Below are positions 31,329 to 41,815 of a DNA stretch of 64,000 nt, one piece after another. A model generated the notes under the pieces. That model did no database searches. It saw nothing but the letters and a program-made list of their open reading frames with translations, and was not told the origin of the DNA. The position numbers and the translations under genes are program-made. The stretch is from Hemerocallis citrina. Taxonomy: Eukaryota; Streptophyta; Magnoliopsida; Asparagales; Asphodelaceae. How positions within the stretch are numbered: the stretch's first letter is position 1; each line of letters starts with the position of its first letter. Where the stretch lies: positions 150,666,647 through 150,730,646 of the forward strand of contig CM030360.1 of assembly GCA_017893485.1 (NCBI GenBank), read 5' to 3'.

Positions 31329-32027
31329 TGTTAGGAATTTCATCATTGCGCCAGATCTTGCAGAGTTTATACGACACGATTAACACAAACTACCAAGCAA
31401 ATAGAAAATCACACCAAACACACAAAACACACAATTTTTTCACGGTTGAGGCTTTTGCCTTAATCTGGGGGAGAAGAAACAAAAATATTACTCAACTAAA
31501 GATTATATAAAAATATTACAATTCTCATCACGACCCTCTCTTATGCCCCACCAGAAAATACTAGTTGTTTACAATAGGAAAACCTTTCAAAATCTCTTCA
31601 ATGAAGTACTCTCTCTCTCTCTTGGATCTCAATGGAGGCCAATTACAATAATATATAAAGATATAAAGAAAACCTAATTTGATATTATGATACAATAATC
31701 GTTAGATATTACTGAAGAGATTACCCTACGATAAGAGCCGTGCGATCTAACTTGAAGGGCAAGTCGGGCTTCCAACGAATCACCCAATCCGCACCCAAAA
31801 ACTGCATCAGCCGCGCTTGCGCTCGACTACAAAAATTGCAGTCTACCACATTGACATCTTGCCAATCCCGAGGGGGTGTCGGTCGACTTCACAGTCGACC
31901 ACACATGCCCATGTTGTTGCTATTGTTGTTTGCTCCGCTTGCTTCTACTCTACTTCGATCACCTCGATTCCTCCATCGTTTCATCGTCTTCTTTATCTAA
32001 CTTAGTATGCAAGACATAAACCCAACA
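31329..32027 (-). repeat. 3' LTR of the copia element (699 bp)
   Basis: Colinear with 33573-34256 with scattered mismatches and small indels; the purine tract follows at about 32028-32040 (read on the minus strand). Confidence 0.9.
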
Positions 32028-32779
32028 ACCTTCACCTTGGATTGCATACTATGAATCCATACCTGTGTGATTTAAAGTCTTCTAGACTTTTTTAATTCTT
32101 CTCTTGAAAATAACTTTGTTCTGTGGCTTACACTACTAGTTGAATCTACTTCTACCTATTTTTCTCCAGTTGGTATGTCCCTCAAAGGCACACCCCAGTA
32201 GGCATTGACACGGAGGAGTCGCCCTCCGCACGAACTCCACCTACCTCGAGGCACTCTCTACATTTCAACAAAATTTGAACGTCATAGTCTTGCTCGGATG
32301 ATTCTAGTGACGACAAACTAGATAGTGCTTCAGGAACGTAGGGCTTAGAAACACTTGGAAAAGTTTTCCCGTTCCTACAAAGCTAGTAGAGATTGTACTC
32401 AACACTCCTCTTTTCCTTCATCACCATACGAAAACCTTCCCAAACTGATAGAACTCCACCTTGTATTATGTACCTGCAGCCTCGTGCTTCAAGAGTTTCC
32501 AAGGATACAAGTTTCCGTTTTAACTGAGGAATATGCAACATTCTCTAGTGTGTAACCATTTTCATCTAGTTTCTCCTATTCGACTATTCTCTCACCCACT
32601 ACTTCACAAATATCATCAACCATTGTCTCACACCACAATCTTCTGTGAACTTGTAAGTAGAAAATATCTCCCTCTCGAAGCATATATGAGAAGAACTCTC
32701 CGAATCAAGATACCAGCTATAATACACATATAAAATTTGAAAAAAGATTATTGTCTAAGCTATCACCTGATTCAACGGC

Positions 32780-33506
32780 ACTAGATTTGGTGCCCTTTTG
32801 AATCAACCACTTGTGACAATCTTTCTTGTAATGCCCAACACTTTTGCAATGATGACAACGAATCATACCCTAACGTGCACTTTTCCGTTCATTCGAAGTA
32901 CTATCCATATCCAAGCAACTCATTGAAGTAGAACTGATTTCTAACTCTCCTTACTAAGTGCAACTTCCTCAAAATTCTCGATCATACCTGCTACCGAAAA
33001 CTTTTCCTTGGTAGATTTTCCATCTAGCATGGTTATCAAGTTGGATGAATTTGGTGGTGAATACATCAAGTTGGAAGCTTTTAGATCATTTGCGTTGATC
33101 GCCCTTGGATCAGATAACTCTATATTGAACTCCACTGTATGATCTAGAAGAGCGGTACTTTATATCATTGAGAACCCAACAAATTTCTCTTCTAGTACAT
33201 ATCCGATCCTGTTAAAGCAATTCTGAGTAGTCAGTTTTGAGTATTGCCCATAGACTTGTCGCGCTTTGCTCCTCCATGGGGTTGGTGGCACCTAACTTCG
33301 CTTGTCAATGACATTCGGATTAAACCTAAGGCTTTTGAATAAATCTCCTCTAAATTCTCCTCCTTTATGCCGATTTGTCTCCCTTTATCTCCTTCTAGGG
33401 TTAGTTTCAAACCCTTTAGAATCAATGTATCATACATGTTCACCATCCAGAGATCAAAGTTGGTCTTACCGTCGAATTGCTTGATCTTCGTGGTATGATC
33501 TATCAT
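32780..33506 (-). pseudogene. Copia gag
   Basis: The start region IKQFDGKTNFDLWMVNMYDTL is the typical N-terminus of plant copia gag (UBN2/DUF4219 type), followed by EEIYSKALGLIRMSL. After a gap of broken frame, EFNIELSDPRAIN and ATG-lacking stretches lead to a CCHC knuckle CHHCKSVGHYKKDC at about 32830-32870. The frame is interrupted at 33231 and again around 33140 and 32941, so it is not translatable as read. No pol follows. Confidence 0.75.
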
Positions 33507-33558
33507 CTCCAGGGAACTCTAGCAAACTCACAAATTTGGGGAAGATTTTTGACCTAAA

Positions 33559-33570
33559 GCTGTAATACCA
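33559..33570 (-). other. Primer-binding site of the copia element
   Basis: TGGTATTACAGC on the minus strand, two bases inside the 5' LTR; a diverged form of the initiator-Met complement TGGTATCAGAGC. Confidence 0.6.
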
Positions 33571-33572
33571 AT

Positions 33573-34256
33573 TGTTAGGAATTCCATCCTTGCACCGGAT
33601 CTTGTAGAGTTTATACGACACGATCAACACAAACTACCAAACAAATAGAAGATCACACCAAACACATAAAGCACACAATTTTATCCCAGTTGGGACTTTC
33701 ACCTTAATCCGGAGGAGAAGAAACCGAGATATTATTCAACTAAAGAAGATACAAGAATATTACAATTCTCACAACGACCCTCTCTCAAGCCTCACCAGAA
33801 AATACTAGTTGTTTACAATAGAAAAATCTTTCAAACTCTCTTCAATGAAGTATTCTCTATCTTAGATCTCAATGGAGGCCAATTACAATAATATATAGAG
33901 ATATAGAGAAAACCTAGTTTGATATATTGATACAAAAACAGTTAGATATTCCTGAAGAGATTACCCTACAATAAGAGTCGTATGACCTAACTTGAAGAGA
34001 AGGTCAGACTTCCAACGAATCACCCAGACCCGTACCCGAAAAGTGCATCAACCGCGCGTGCGGTCGACTGCCAAACTTGCGGTCGACCGCATTGACATCT
34101 CGCAAATCCCAATGAGGTTTCGGTCGACTGCACATGCCCATGTTGCTGTTGTTGCTATTTTCTCTACTTGCTTCCACTCCGCTTCGATCGCCTCGATTCC
34201 TCCATCGCTTTATCATCTTCTTTTTTTAACTTAGTATGCAAGACATAAACCCAACA
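33573..34256 (-). repeat. 5' LTR of the copia element (684 bp)
   Basis: Partner of 31329-32027. TG...CA ends; flanked on the right by the target duplication ATAAG. Confidence 0.9.
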
Positions 34257-34376
34257 ATAAGTTGTCCTAAGGATAATACTTGTATAGTTGAAAATGCATT
34301 TTCCTTTGTTGTGTCGGACACTTTTGTCCAATTTTCATATGGTAATGGACATAGGTGAGAATTCTGAGCAGCCACC

Positions 34377-35860
34377 CTGCAGAATTATGATTCAGTTAGT
34401 GTATAAATCAGTTAGTGTTTGTTCTTTAAGTCATCTAGATCATAAGAGATTCTAATTCATAATGGTTATCTCCAATATCATAATTTAAATTAAAAATGTA
34501 AATAACTACAAGAATTAATTTGATAGACATCCTAGTTAATTATCTTATTACAATTAACAAATTTTTTCATCTTGATGGACTTATTGTATAAAATAAGACT
34601 AACCGGAATGTATAAAAATAAGATACCAACGACAAAGCAAATGCATAGATTGGTCATGCATTCAAGTGTCTTCATCTGCATCAAAATTGTGTTATTCAGA
34701 TCACATTGTCACTCTACAGTTCTATTATATGATTATCATACCATATACCAATTTTTTCTTTAATATATTTTTTTCTTTTTCTTTTTTGTGGCCCCAAATA
34801 TTGCTTAATATAATTCAATATCTTCACCTCAAAATCTCAAGTTTCTATTCATTTATTGGTAGCAACCAGGTAGGAGCAAGGTTAAGGATCTTAAGACAAC
34901 TTAGAGTATTACATTATAAAAAATAAAAAAAAAATTCAAATGTTGCTTGAATAATTATTGTTGTTTCGTTCAATCTTTTATAATGAAACAGGGAATGGTT
35001 ATGACCTGATCGTTTCTATGATATAAAAATAATTTTTACTGTACTATATTACCTTGTTCTTTAATTGCTTAACGGTAGAGATCTAAATGCAATCAAGATA
35101 TACCAAAGATGAGATGATTGTAAGATGAAATGACACTTCATCGCTAGTTACCAGGTTGTAGCTAGAGAAGGGTGTGCATATAGCTTAGGTAGAGAACTGA
35201 AAGATTTACTATAAATCAAAACAGTCATTCAGTAAAATCTGTAAAGAGGATGAGGAATTGGTCTGTATTTATTTTATAGAGGATAATGTCGCAGGACATG
35301 ATCCCCTATTTCACCAAACTCAGTTGCATTTTCTCACAAACTGAGAAAACTAAACAAGAGAGTTCGGATGGAAATTGTTTGGATACAGAGTTCAAAATTA
35401 AGCCCGTCATTGATTATTCTACCACTACATCATACAAAAGGTATTGGAAAATTTCAAATATGACTATGAACCTTAGTATAATTTGAATAATTTTTTACCT
35501 TATTTTGTTGTGGTCTTATCAGAGCTTACCCTAAAGACTGATGATCGATGCCAAGAAAAATTAATCAAGTGTTCTACTTTATATTTCATTTTCCTAATTA
35601 GTACATCATAATTATGTTGAATCATGACAGTCACAAATCCTAATTATTCTTCTTTTCTAAAATAGAATTTCCCACAATAAAACAAACCTAATTTTACAAC
35701 AATTTCACAAATCCTAATTATTATTCTCACAAATCCAATGTTACAAACTTAAGAGAACTCACCCCTAAAAGCTAGTTGTTAGAGGGAGAGAACCCAAGTT
35801 TATAACTACCCAACATTGGTTCCCCACCCAACCACCAACCAATGGGGGAATAAATTGGAC
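34377..35860. other. AT-rich region without a recognisable gene
   Basis: Contains only short open frames with no motif. It could be the remaining upstream part of the CACTA element plus spacer. From about 35867 leftward, the minus strand begins TGTTAGGGTCC and has AACTAGCTTTTAGGGGTGAG, which looks like an LTR of another element; the far end was not found. Confidence 0.4.
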
Positions 35861-35869
35861 CCTAACATT

Positions 35870-35971
35870 CCACAACGCTTCCGTTATCTGACAATCTCAG
35901 CGGCTTTCACTCTAGCGACACTGGCTCAGTCCGGACCTACTAGTAATTTTAATCCGGCCTCTATGTAGCCA
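35870..35971 (-). repeat. Left copy of a 100-bp sequence duplicated across the chromovirus
   Basis: CGGCTTTCACTCTAGCGACA and TTTTAATCC...GTAGCCA recur at 46618-46720. On the minus strand this sequence leads into the LTR-like start at 35867. With 46618-46752, it looks like the internal part of a short LTR element. Confidence 0.45.
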
Positions 35972-37159
35972 TGATGAGACATCAATTCTGTTTAGTTTAG
36001 TATTTTATTTTAGTACCATATTTGTTTTTTTGGCAATTATAGCCATATATAATCTTTCTTTTATGCATTAGAATATTTCTGAGATTTTAGAATATTTTGA
36101 TATTTGTATCAAGATTTGTTTTGAGCATATATATAGGCCTTGAGATTAATGAGAAGTCATCCTATTCTTGATTAAAAAAATTATTGTGTTGAGTTTTGCT
36201 CTTTATCTCTCCTTTGTGTGATACAATTGAGATCCAATTTATTAGGCTTTGTGATAAATCCTAATAAAATTTTAGGGTTTGTAATCAACTCTAAAACTAC
36301 CCCAATTTCCCAAATCAATTAAATCAAAATCCTAATCCCTAAATCCAAAACCCTAATCCTTTTTCTTCTTCCTCCAACTCCCGACCAAACCCAACCCCTT
36401 CACTACCGCTCGACCTCCAACATCGCCAGCACCATTTCCACACCATCGACCTCCTCCACCATCTCCATAACCACCACCTTCTCATCTTCTTCTTCCTCCA
36501 AGTTCCAACCGAAACCCTAGTCTCCATCTCCGACCTCGCCACCACCGTCGCCTCCACTCCGAACACCCTACCGACAGCACTGCACCACCTCTGGAAAACC
36601 ACAAACCCCTCACCTTCACCCCGACGCCTGCGACCCCACCGCAGCCTCAACGCCCACGCCTTGCCACTATGCACGCAACCTCAACCCCCGCTCCCTGCCT
36701 CCAACCACCATCGAGTCCCCTCAGCCGCCCTCTTGCTGGCCCCCATTGACCGCTGTGCTGCTCCTCACCCCTTACTGCCAAACTGAGATCTAATACTAGT
36801 TGCTTCAAACCCTGTATACTCTTTCCACTTTTTCAATATTTGTGTTATACTGCTTTATCATCTCTATTATATTATTTAATTTAATTGTCGACCATAAATA
36901 TTAAGATTGAGTGTTCTACTTGTCTAATTAGAGTACGAATCAATATTGCATCTTTTACTTGCTAAGAACGCTTAAGGATTTAATTATTGATTGTTAGAAC
37001 TGAATTATTAATTCGGCTTGTTAAACTTAATTCAATTCTTGAAAGTTCATCAGACCGATTAATTGTTTAAAATTCTAACTTTGATCCGCACTACATATTG
37101 ATAAAATTAATCATTTAAGATTCTTGTAAATTCTCTATTTAGGATTACGTTTTACATCA
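35972..37159 (+). repeat. 5' LTR of the chromovirus (1188 bp)
   Basis: Starts TGATGAGACATC and ends TTTTACATCA. Colinear with the right LTR with base changes and small indels. The middle is a C-rich stretch (CCTCCACCATC words) whose open frames are not conserved between the copies. Confidence 0.88.
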
Positions 37160-37165
37160 TTTTGG

Positions 37166-37272
37166 CAATGTTCTAAAAAGCGCTAGGCGGTAGTCGGGCG
37201 GCCGATGGGGGCCTAGCACCTAGACCTTGTAATCGGGAATTAAGCGGCTAAGCGGTAGGCGGTTTTTTTAAT

Positions 37273-37323
<51 letters not shown>

Positions 37324-38274
37324 TCGATCTTTTGGGTTTGTTTTGTTGTTACCCATTTTTACTTTTTATTGCTACTCATTCTTACTATTGAACTTTTTCT
37401 CTTTGCAATTGTAGGATGGGCTTCACATAGTCAAATCGGTGTATTATTGTATCGGTGAATATTAGGACTCTATCTTCTCCATATCCGATGTAAACCACAT
37501 TGTGGCTACTCATAAAAGAATACAAGTTCTAAAGAGAGAATAAATGTAAAGTTGATAGATGATCTCATGATATATTTGATAACGATGAACAGCTTCAACT
37601 AATAACCACACTTAAATCAGATAACTTCCTCCCATCTCATGACATGCTGTCCCATACTAAGTGGATTGGCCATCCATAGATTGCTTTGAAAAGATATGTA
37701 GATCTGGGTGACATTTTAGGAGCTAAAAATAGAAGATGAATAAATAGCTTCACTAATGAGGAAAAACATACTACTTATAATTTGGTAGATTGATTGAGTC
37801 TTGAAGTTGTTGGCACATGATACTTCTTATAAACTTCCCCCTTTGGTGCATAACTTCCCTTATTTGGCTGCGTTAGTGATATTAAAGTCCATAATTGTAA
37901 GTTTTAACATGATTGCTGTGAGAGTACGAATACATGTCAAATTATGCAAGATAAAAAAAAGACTAAAGATTGCTTAAATTTTATTAGGAGGAGAAAGTGA
38001 GAGCGGTGGGTTTTTTTTACTTTTTTTTAAAAATTACTTAAGGCTTGAGCGGTGGGTTTTTTTTTACTTTTTTTTTGTAAATTACTTAAGGCCTAAGCGG
38101 GTCTAGTCCGCCTCGACCCGCCTAGACCCGCCTAGACCGATTAAACGCCGCCTAGGTCCGATTTTAGCCGCCTAGAACCTATTTCCGATTTTCATAAATG
38201 CCTAGGCCCTAGTCGAGGCGTTGGGGGGCTGCCTAGCGCCTAGGCGGCCGCCTAGGCCGCTTTTTAGAACACTG
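37166..38274. mobile_element. Non-autonomous hAT element, 1109 bp, at the chromovirus primer-binding site
   Basis: A perfect 8-bp duplication CATTTTGG flanks it (37158-37165 and 38275-38282). Inverted ends are CAATGTTCTAAAAAGCG and, from the right, CAGTGTTCTAAAAAGCGG, followed on both sides by CCTAGGCGG-type words. Inside are a (TTTA)n run at 37268-37324, a duplicated 50-bp G/T-rich block near 38000-38095, and no transposase. Its ends are unlike those of the other two hATs here, so it is a different family. Confidence 0.88.
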
Positions 38275-38279
38275 CATTT

Positions 38280-38290
38280 TGGTATCAGAG
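38280..38290 (+). other. Primer-binding site of the chromovirus
   Basis: TGGTATCAGAG, complementary to initiator tRNA-Met, restored by the hAT target duplication; originally it lay about three bases after the LTR end. Confidence 0.75.
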
Positions 38291-38606
38291 AAAAGGTTCT
38301 TAAAACCCTAGTTCTTGCATCATTTAAGCATTATTTTTGCATTTAGAATCATTTAGAGTCTTTTTATTATTATTTTTTCCTTTCGTTATTTTAGATCACT
38401 TTAGATTATATAAAAAAAGAAAGAAAAAAAAAACTTAAGTGCATATAGAACACGTGTCCCCAAATTTTAACAAACACACATCCCCACGATCTCTAATTTT
38501 CCACCATTGGTGAATGCATCTTCGCAGCACCATCATAGATCCTGAAGAGTCTTTCTTGTCCCTTCCTAACCACCCAATTAGGAACTCTAGACCTCCCCGA
38601 CCTGAA

Positions 38607-39560
38607 ATGAACAACTCTGACATTTCCGCTATCCTAGCTGCCATTCAAGCAACTTTTGCCAATATCAATCAGAAGCTTGAGAAAGTGGAGTTAAATCAAA
38701 CAGTTGTCCCTGAACTTCATGCTAATCATCAGATCCCTCAAGGAAATGTTCGTGACGATCGACATCAAGAACGTGACCCTGACAAAAAATATAAAAAGAA
38801 GGTTAAGGTTGACGTTCCCCATTTTGAAGGCCACGTGGAACCCCAAGCTTATCTTGATTAGATATGTGCGATGGACCACTACTTTATGTGGTTTGACATG
38901 AGCGAAGTCCTGAAAGTTAAATTTGCCACGATGAAATTGATTGGGAAAGCTCAACAACACTGGACCAATATTGAACATTCTCGCAAAGGCCGAGGCCTGG
39001 CACCCATAGCCACTTGGGAAGCCATGAAAGAGAAGCTCACTGAGAGATATGTACTGTTATCGTTCCACACCCGATTACTAGATTCGTGGAACCAACTTTA
39101 TTAAGTAAGTAAACAATACAAGAATATGTTTATAAGTTTGATGACTTCCTTATTCGGTGCAATGTTTTAAGTAAAAAGAGTGAATAACAAACTCTCTAGG
39201 TTCAGAGCTGGACTACGAGCCGACCTTAGGAACGAGCTAATTCATAGAAATGTGGACTCATTAGTGACAGCTTATGCCCATGTCCTTGATATGGATTCTC
39301 TTAAAGCAAGTTCACATACAAGTCCAGTGATTCGATGGATCATTCCTATAGAATGAACCCCCCTGACCCCTCTAGAACTGAGTACTCCTCTCCTCAGTAC
39401 CCCAACAAGTCTTATCCAAGCAAGCACATTTCAAATCCCTATTCAATTAGAAATGACAATAGGACAAGAACACTGAAAAAGACTTGATCCTCTCACTAAG
39501 TGCTATAAATGCAAGGGATACGGTCATGTTGCTGGCAACTGTCCCAGCCCCAGTAGGATC
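38607..39560 (+). pseudogene. Chromovirus gag
   Basis: ATG at 38607 (MNNSDISAI). The capsid-like domain reads KVDVPHFEGHVEPQAYLD, MDHYFMWFDMSEVLKVKF, IGKAQQHWTNIEHSR and WEAMKEKLTERYV, the usual plant chromovirus pattern. A CCHC knuckle CYKCKGYGHVAGNC follows at about 39500-39545. Defects: TAG at 38859-38861 where a Trp codon is expected, a stop and frame change after 39104 (QEYVYKFDDFLIRCN is in another frame), and a further shift near 39190. Protease and polymerase do not follow; the sequence goes to integrase remains at about 39700. Confidence 0.78.
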
Positions 39561-39825
39561 AACATTGTGGAAGGTACCGCTGTCATCGTTGATGACCCTG
39601 ACAATGAGTTTATCTATGAACTTCATGTAATTGATGACTTTGAAGGAGAAGAGAATGACCAACCCCTCAATTGTATTCAGTCCATCCAGTCACATCTATT
39701 AAATGTACCTGAGTCACCAATTCTTTCTCAAGTAACTCGGCAGCCTATAGATTTTATCCATGTGTTAGAACATCCTAGAGTCACAGAGTCTGCACCCACA
39801 ATTGCATATCACATTCATGACTTGC

Positions 39826-40313
39826 TGTAATGACCCTGCACCGAGCTCGGACAATTTATACAATTTAGAAGACAAATTAATTATATTATAGTACAACCGC
39901 CCACCACTGGCTGCCTCTCAAAAGGTGGTTAACCAAATTGGTGACTCTTGATCATAGGCAATAGTATTTATATATTATTTTATTCTTGTAATCTTCCGAT
40001 ATGGGACTAATTTCCTTTATCTTCCCCGTCCTCTCTCTCCAAAATTTCTCTCCCACGTGGGCCCCAGCGCCCACGTCATCAGCAAACCAGTGAAGCAAAG
40101 CCTTACCATTTCTCTGCGTGTGGGCCCCCTACCTCATTTGCCACGTCACCCGTGGTAACACAGCAGCATACTGCTGCCACCCATGAGTACCGGGCCCCAC
40201 CACCAATAATATATCCTTATAAACCCTTCTATAGGAATCCCTATAGGTAACAGCCATATCTCCATATATATATCTATATATATTATACTCTTTGAAAATT
40301 ACGGGATGTTACA
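39826..40313 (-). repeat. 3' LTR of the TRIM (488 bp)
   Basis: TGTAAT...TTACA on the plus strand; includes CCACGTGGGCCCC and a TATATA-rich end. Pairs with 40555-40908 plus 44691-44823. Confidence 0.9.
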
Positions 40314-40323
40314 CCCCCCCTTC
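40314..40323 (-). other. Polypurine tract of the TRIM
   Basis: GAAGGGGGGG on the minus strand, immediately before the 3' LTR. Confidence 0.8.
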
Positions 40324-40539
40324 AGAAATCAGCGTCCTCGCTAAGCACGGGGCATGCACAACCTAGTGCAGGATCTCCTTTCTAGCCAATGTGGAGTGGA
40401 GTACCCTGATTCTACTAGCTGCACAATACCCTGATTCTGCTATACACGCTCCCTCTAAGGCATACTTACCCGTACATCTGCTAGCTCCATCTCAGGCATA
40501 CATCTCGCCCACTCTTACCCACAATCGATGTCGAAAGTC

Positions 40540-40551
40540 GGCTCTGATACA
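40540..40551 (-). other. Primer-binding site of the TRIM
   Basis: TGTATCAGAGCC on the minus strand, three bases from the 5' LTR; one base from the initiator-Met complement. Confidence 0.75.
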
Positions 40552-41333
40552 ATTTGTAATGCCCTTGCCCCGAGCTTGGACAATTTATACAATTTAGAAG
40601 ACAAATTAATTATAGTATAGTACAACCACCCACCACAAGCTGCCTCTCAAAAGGTGGTTAACCGAATTGGTGACTCTTGATCATAGGCAATAGTATTTAT
40701 ATATATTTTATTCTTGTAATCTCCCGATATGGGACTAATTTCCTTCATCTTCCCCATTCTCTCTCTCCGAAATTTCTCTCCCACGTGGTCCCCAATGCCC
40801 ACGTCATCAGTAAACTAGTGAAGCAAAGCCTCACTGTTTCTCTGCGTGTGGGCCCCCTACCTTATTTGCCACATCACCCGTGGTAACACAGCAGCATACT
40901 GCTGCCGCTAGGGGTGGCAACTGGGCCGGGTCAACCGGCGACCCACCCGCGACCCGGCCCACGAACCCGGCCCGGTTAAGTCTTTCACGGGTTCGGGTCG
41001 AACCCGGTGAACAGTACCGGGTCGACCCGGGTCGCTATTTATGCGAATTGGATTCGCGAAACCCGGCCCACGAACCCGGTCAACCCGCGAATTGGACCCG
41101 CCAACCCGCGGGTCGACCCACGAATTTCGACCCCCGACCCGTGGCTGGCCGACCGTTCGACCCGCGAGTCGAACGGGTCGAAACCCGCGGTTCGAAGCGG
41201 GTCGCTAGCCGTTTACTGCCGTTGGGACCGTTGGGTTGGTGCCGTTGGGCTGACAGCAGCAAACGGCTCTTAGCCGTTGCTTGCTGTTGTTCTTTTTTTT
41301 TTTTTTTTTTTTGTTTTTACCCACTTCTAAGCC

Positions 41334-41341
41334 TATAAATA
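41334..41341 (+). promoter_or_regulatory. TATA box of the hAT transposase gene
   Basis: TATAAATA followed by GCCCCC and, about 40 bp later, CTTACTCTCTCTA, a pyrimidine-rich probable start. The long leader to the ATG at 41816 may contain an intron. Confidence 0.5.
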
Positions 41342-41815
41342 GCCCCCAAAAATCTCCAAAAAAATCACACCTTCCTCTCTTACTCTCTCTACTATTATAC
41401 ATCAAAAAAAAAAAAAAATTTGAACAATTGTAGTAATCATCAAACAAGTGTACAAGGAGGCGTATACACGATCAAATTTCGGTCGTATCGGAGAACAAAA
41501 TTCAACGTCTTCAACGTCTTCAACTCTCTTCAACCATCGACTCAAATCTACTTCAACTCTTCAATTGCGAAATCGGCAAAGCGCTCCTCCATCTTTTCTA
41601 TTATATTCTAATTTTCACGGTTTTTTTTATACGCGTATTCCACGGTGAACGGTATCAAAATATCTCTATCTCTCTTGTTTTTTTTTTTCGTTGTAGTTAA
41701 AATTATTGTTTGTTTTTTGAACTTCTCTATCTCAACCCTCTTGTTTTTTAGTTTTTTTTGTATAATTCACCGCTTCTACATTGTAGATTTTATTTACATA
41801 CCACATTACTACACT

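Larger units (their letters stand above)
31329..34256 (-). mobile_element. Ty1/copia element, gag only, non-autonomous
   Basis: LTRs at 31329-32027 and 33573-34256 start TGTTAGGAATT and end CCCAACA. The 5-bp target duplication ATAAG is perfect (31324-31328 and 34257-34261). The minus-strand order is 5' LTR (right), primer-binding site, gag with knuckle, then about 700 bp of non-coding sequence and a purine tract (GGTGAAGGT) before the left LTR. Protease, integrase and RT are absent, so it depended on another copia for movement. Confidence 0.88.
28607..34376 (-). mobile_element. CACTA (En/Spm-type) element, 3' portion
   Basis: CACTACAAAA at 28607 is the typical CACTA terminus. The next 300 bp hold subterminal hairpins such as GGCGTTTT-C-AAAACGCC near 28688 and a long one around 28745-28780. 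Inward on the minus strand come a 320-bp tandem array and a spliced gene whose product resembles plant Transposase_24 (Ptta/En/Spm). I did not find a matching TTTTGTAGTG end to the right, so the other terminus is missing or lies past an insertion. The copia element at 31329-34256 interrupts it. Confidence 0.6.
30312..34376 (-). pseudogene. Transposase_24-like gene of the CACTA element, multi-exon, degenerate
   Basis: Exon candidates on the minus strand, each with GT-AG borders: 34376-34280 (LCPLPYENWTKVSDTTKENAF), about 31314-31063 (FTDALHTWVYKSVSMKLKDH, PPEVEASYWHCLVHYYISE), 30971-30880 (ENGKNRQSQSRTTDRTAY) and 30605-30312 (ending EISFKTQ before GTACGT). This order, with W-x-x-V, then K-D-H-K-S-K-L-K, then P-P-E-V and the N-R-x-x-Q block, follows the plant Transposase_24 family found in En/Spm elements and related genes. 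Stops occur in the second and fourth exons. A copia element sits in the intron between the first two. It could also be a captured domesticated copy, but the nearby CACTA end favours an element gene. Confidence 0.6.

Noticed and set aside
36339..36674. 111-aa minus-strand frame in the chromovirus LTR
   Set aside because: C-rich LTR segment; the frame is broken in the partner LTR.
41080..41273. Overlapping frames in the left end of the hAT
   Set aside because: Translation of the GGGTCG/CCCGGC word field; not related to the transposase.
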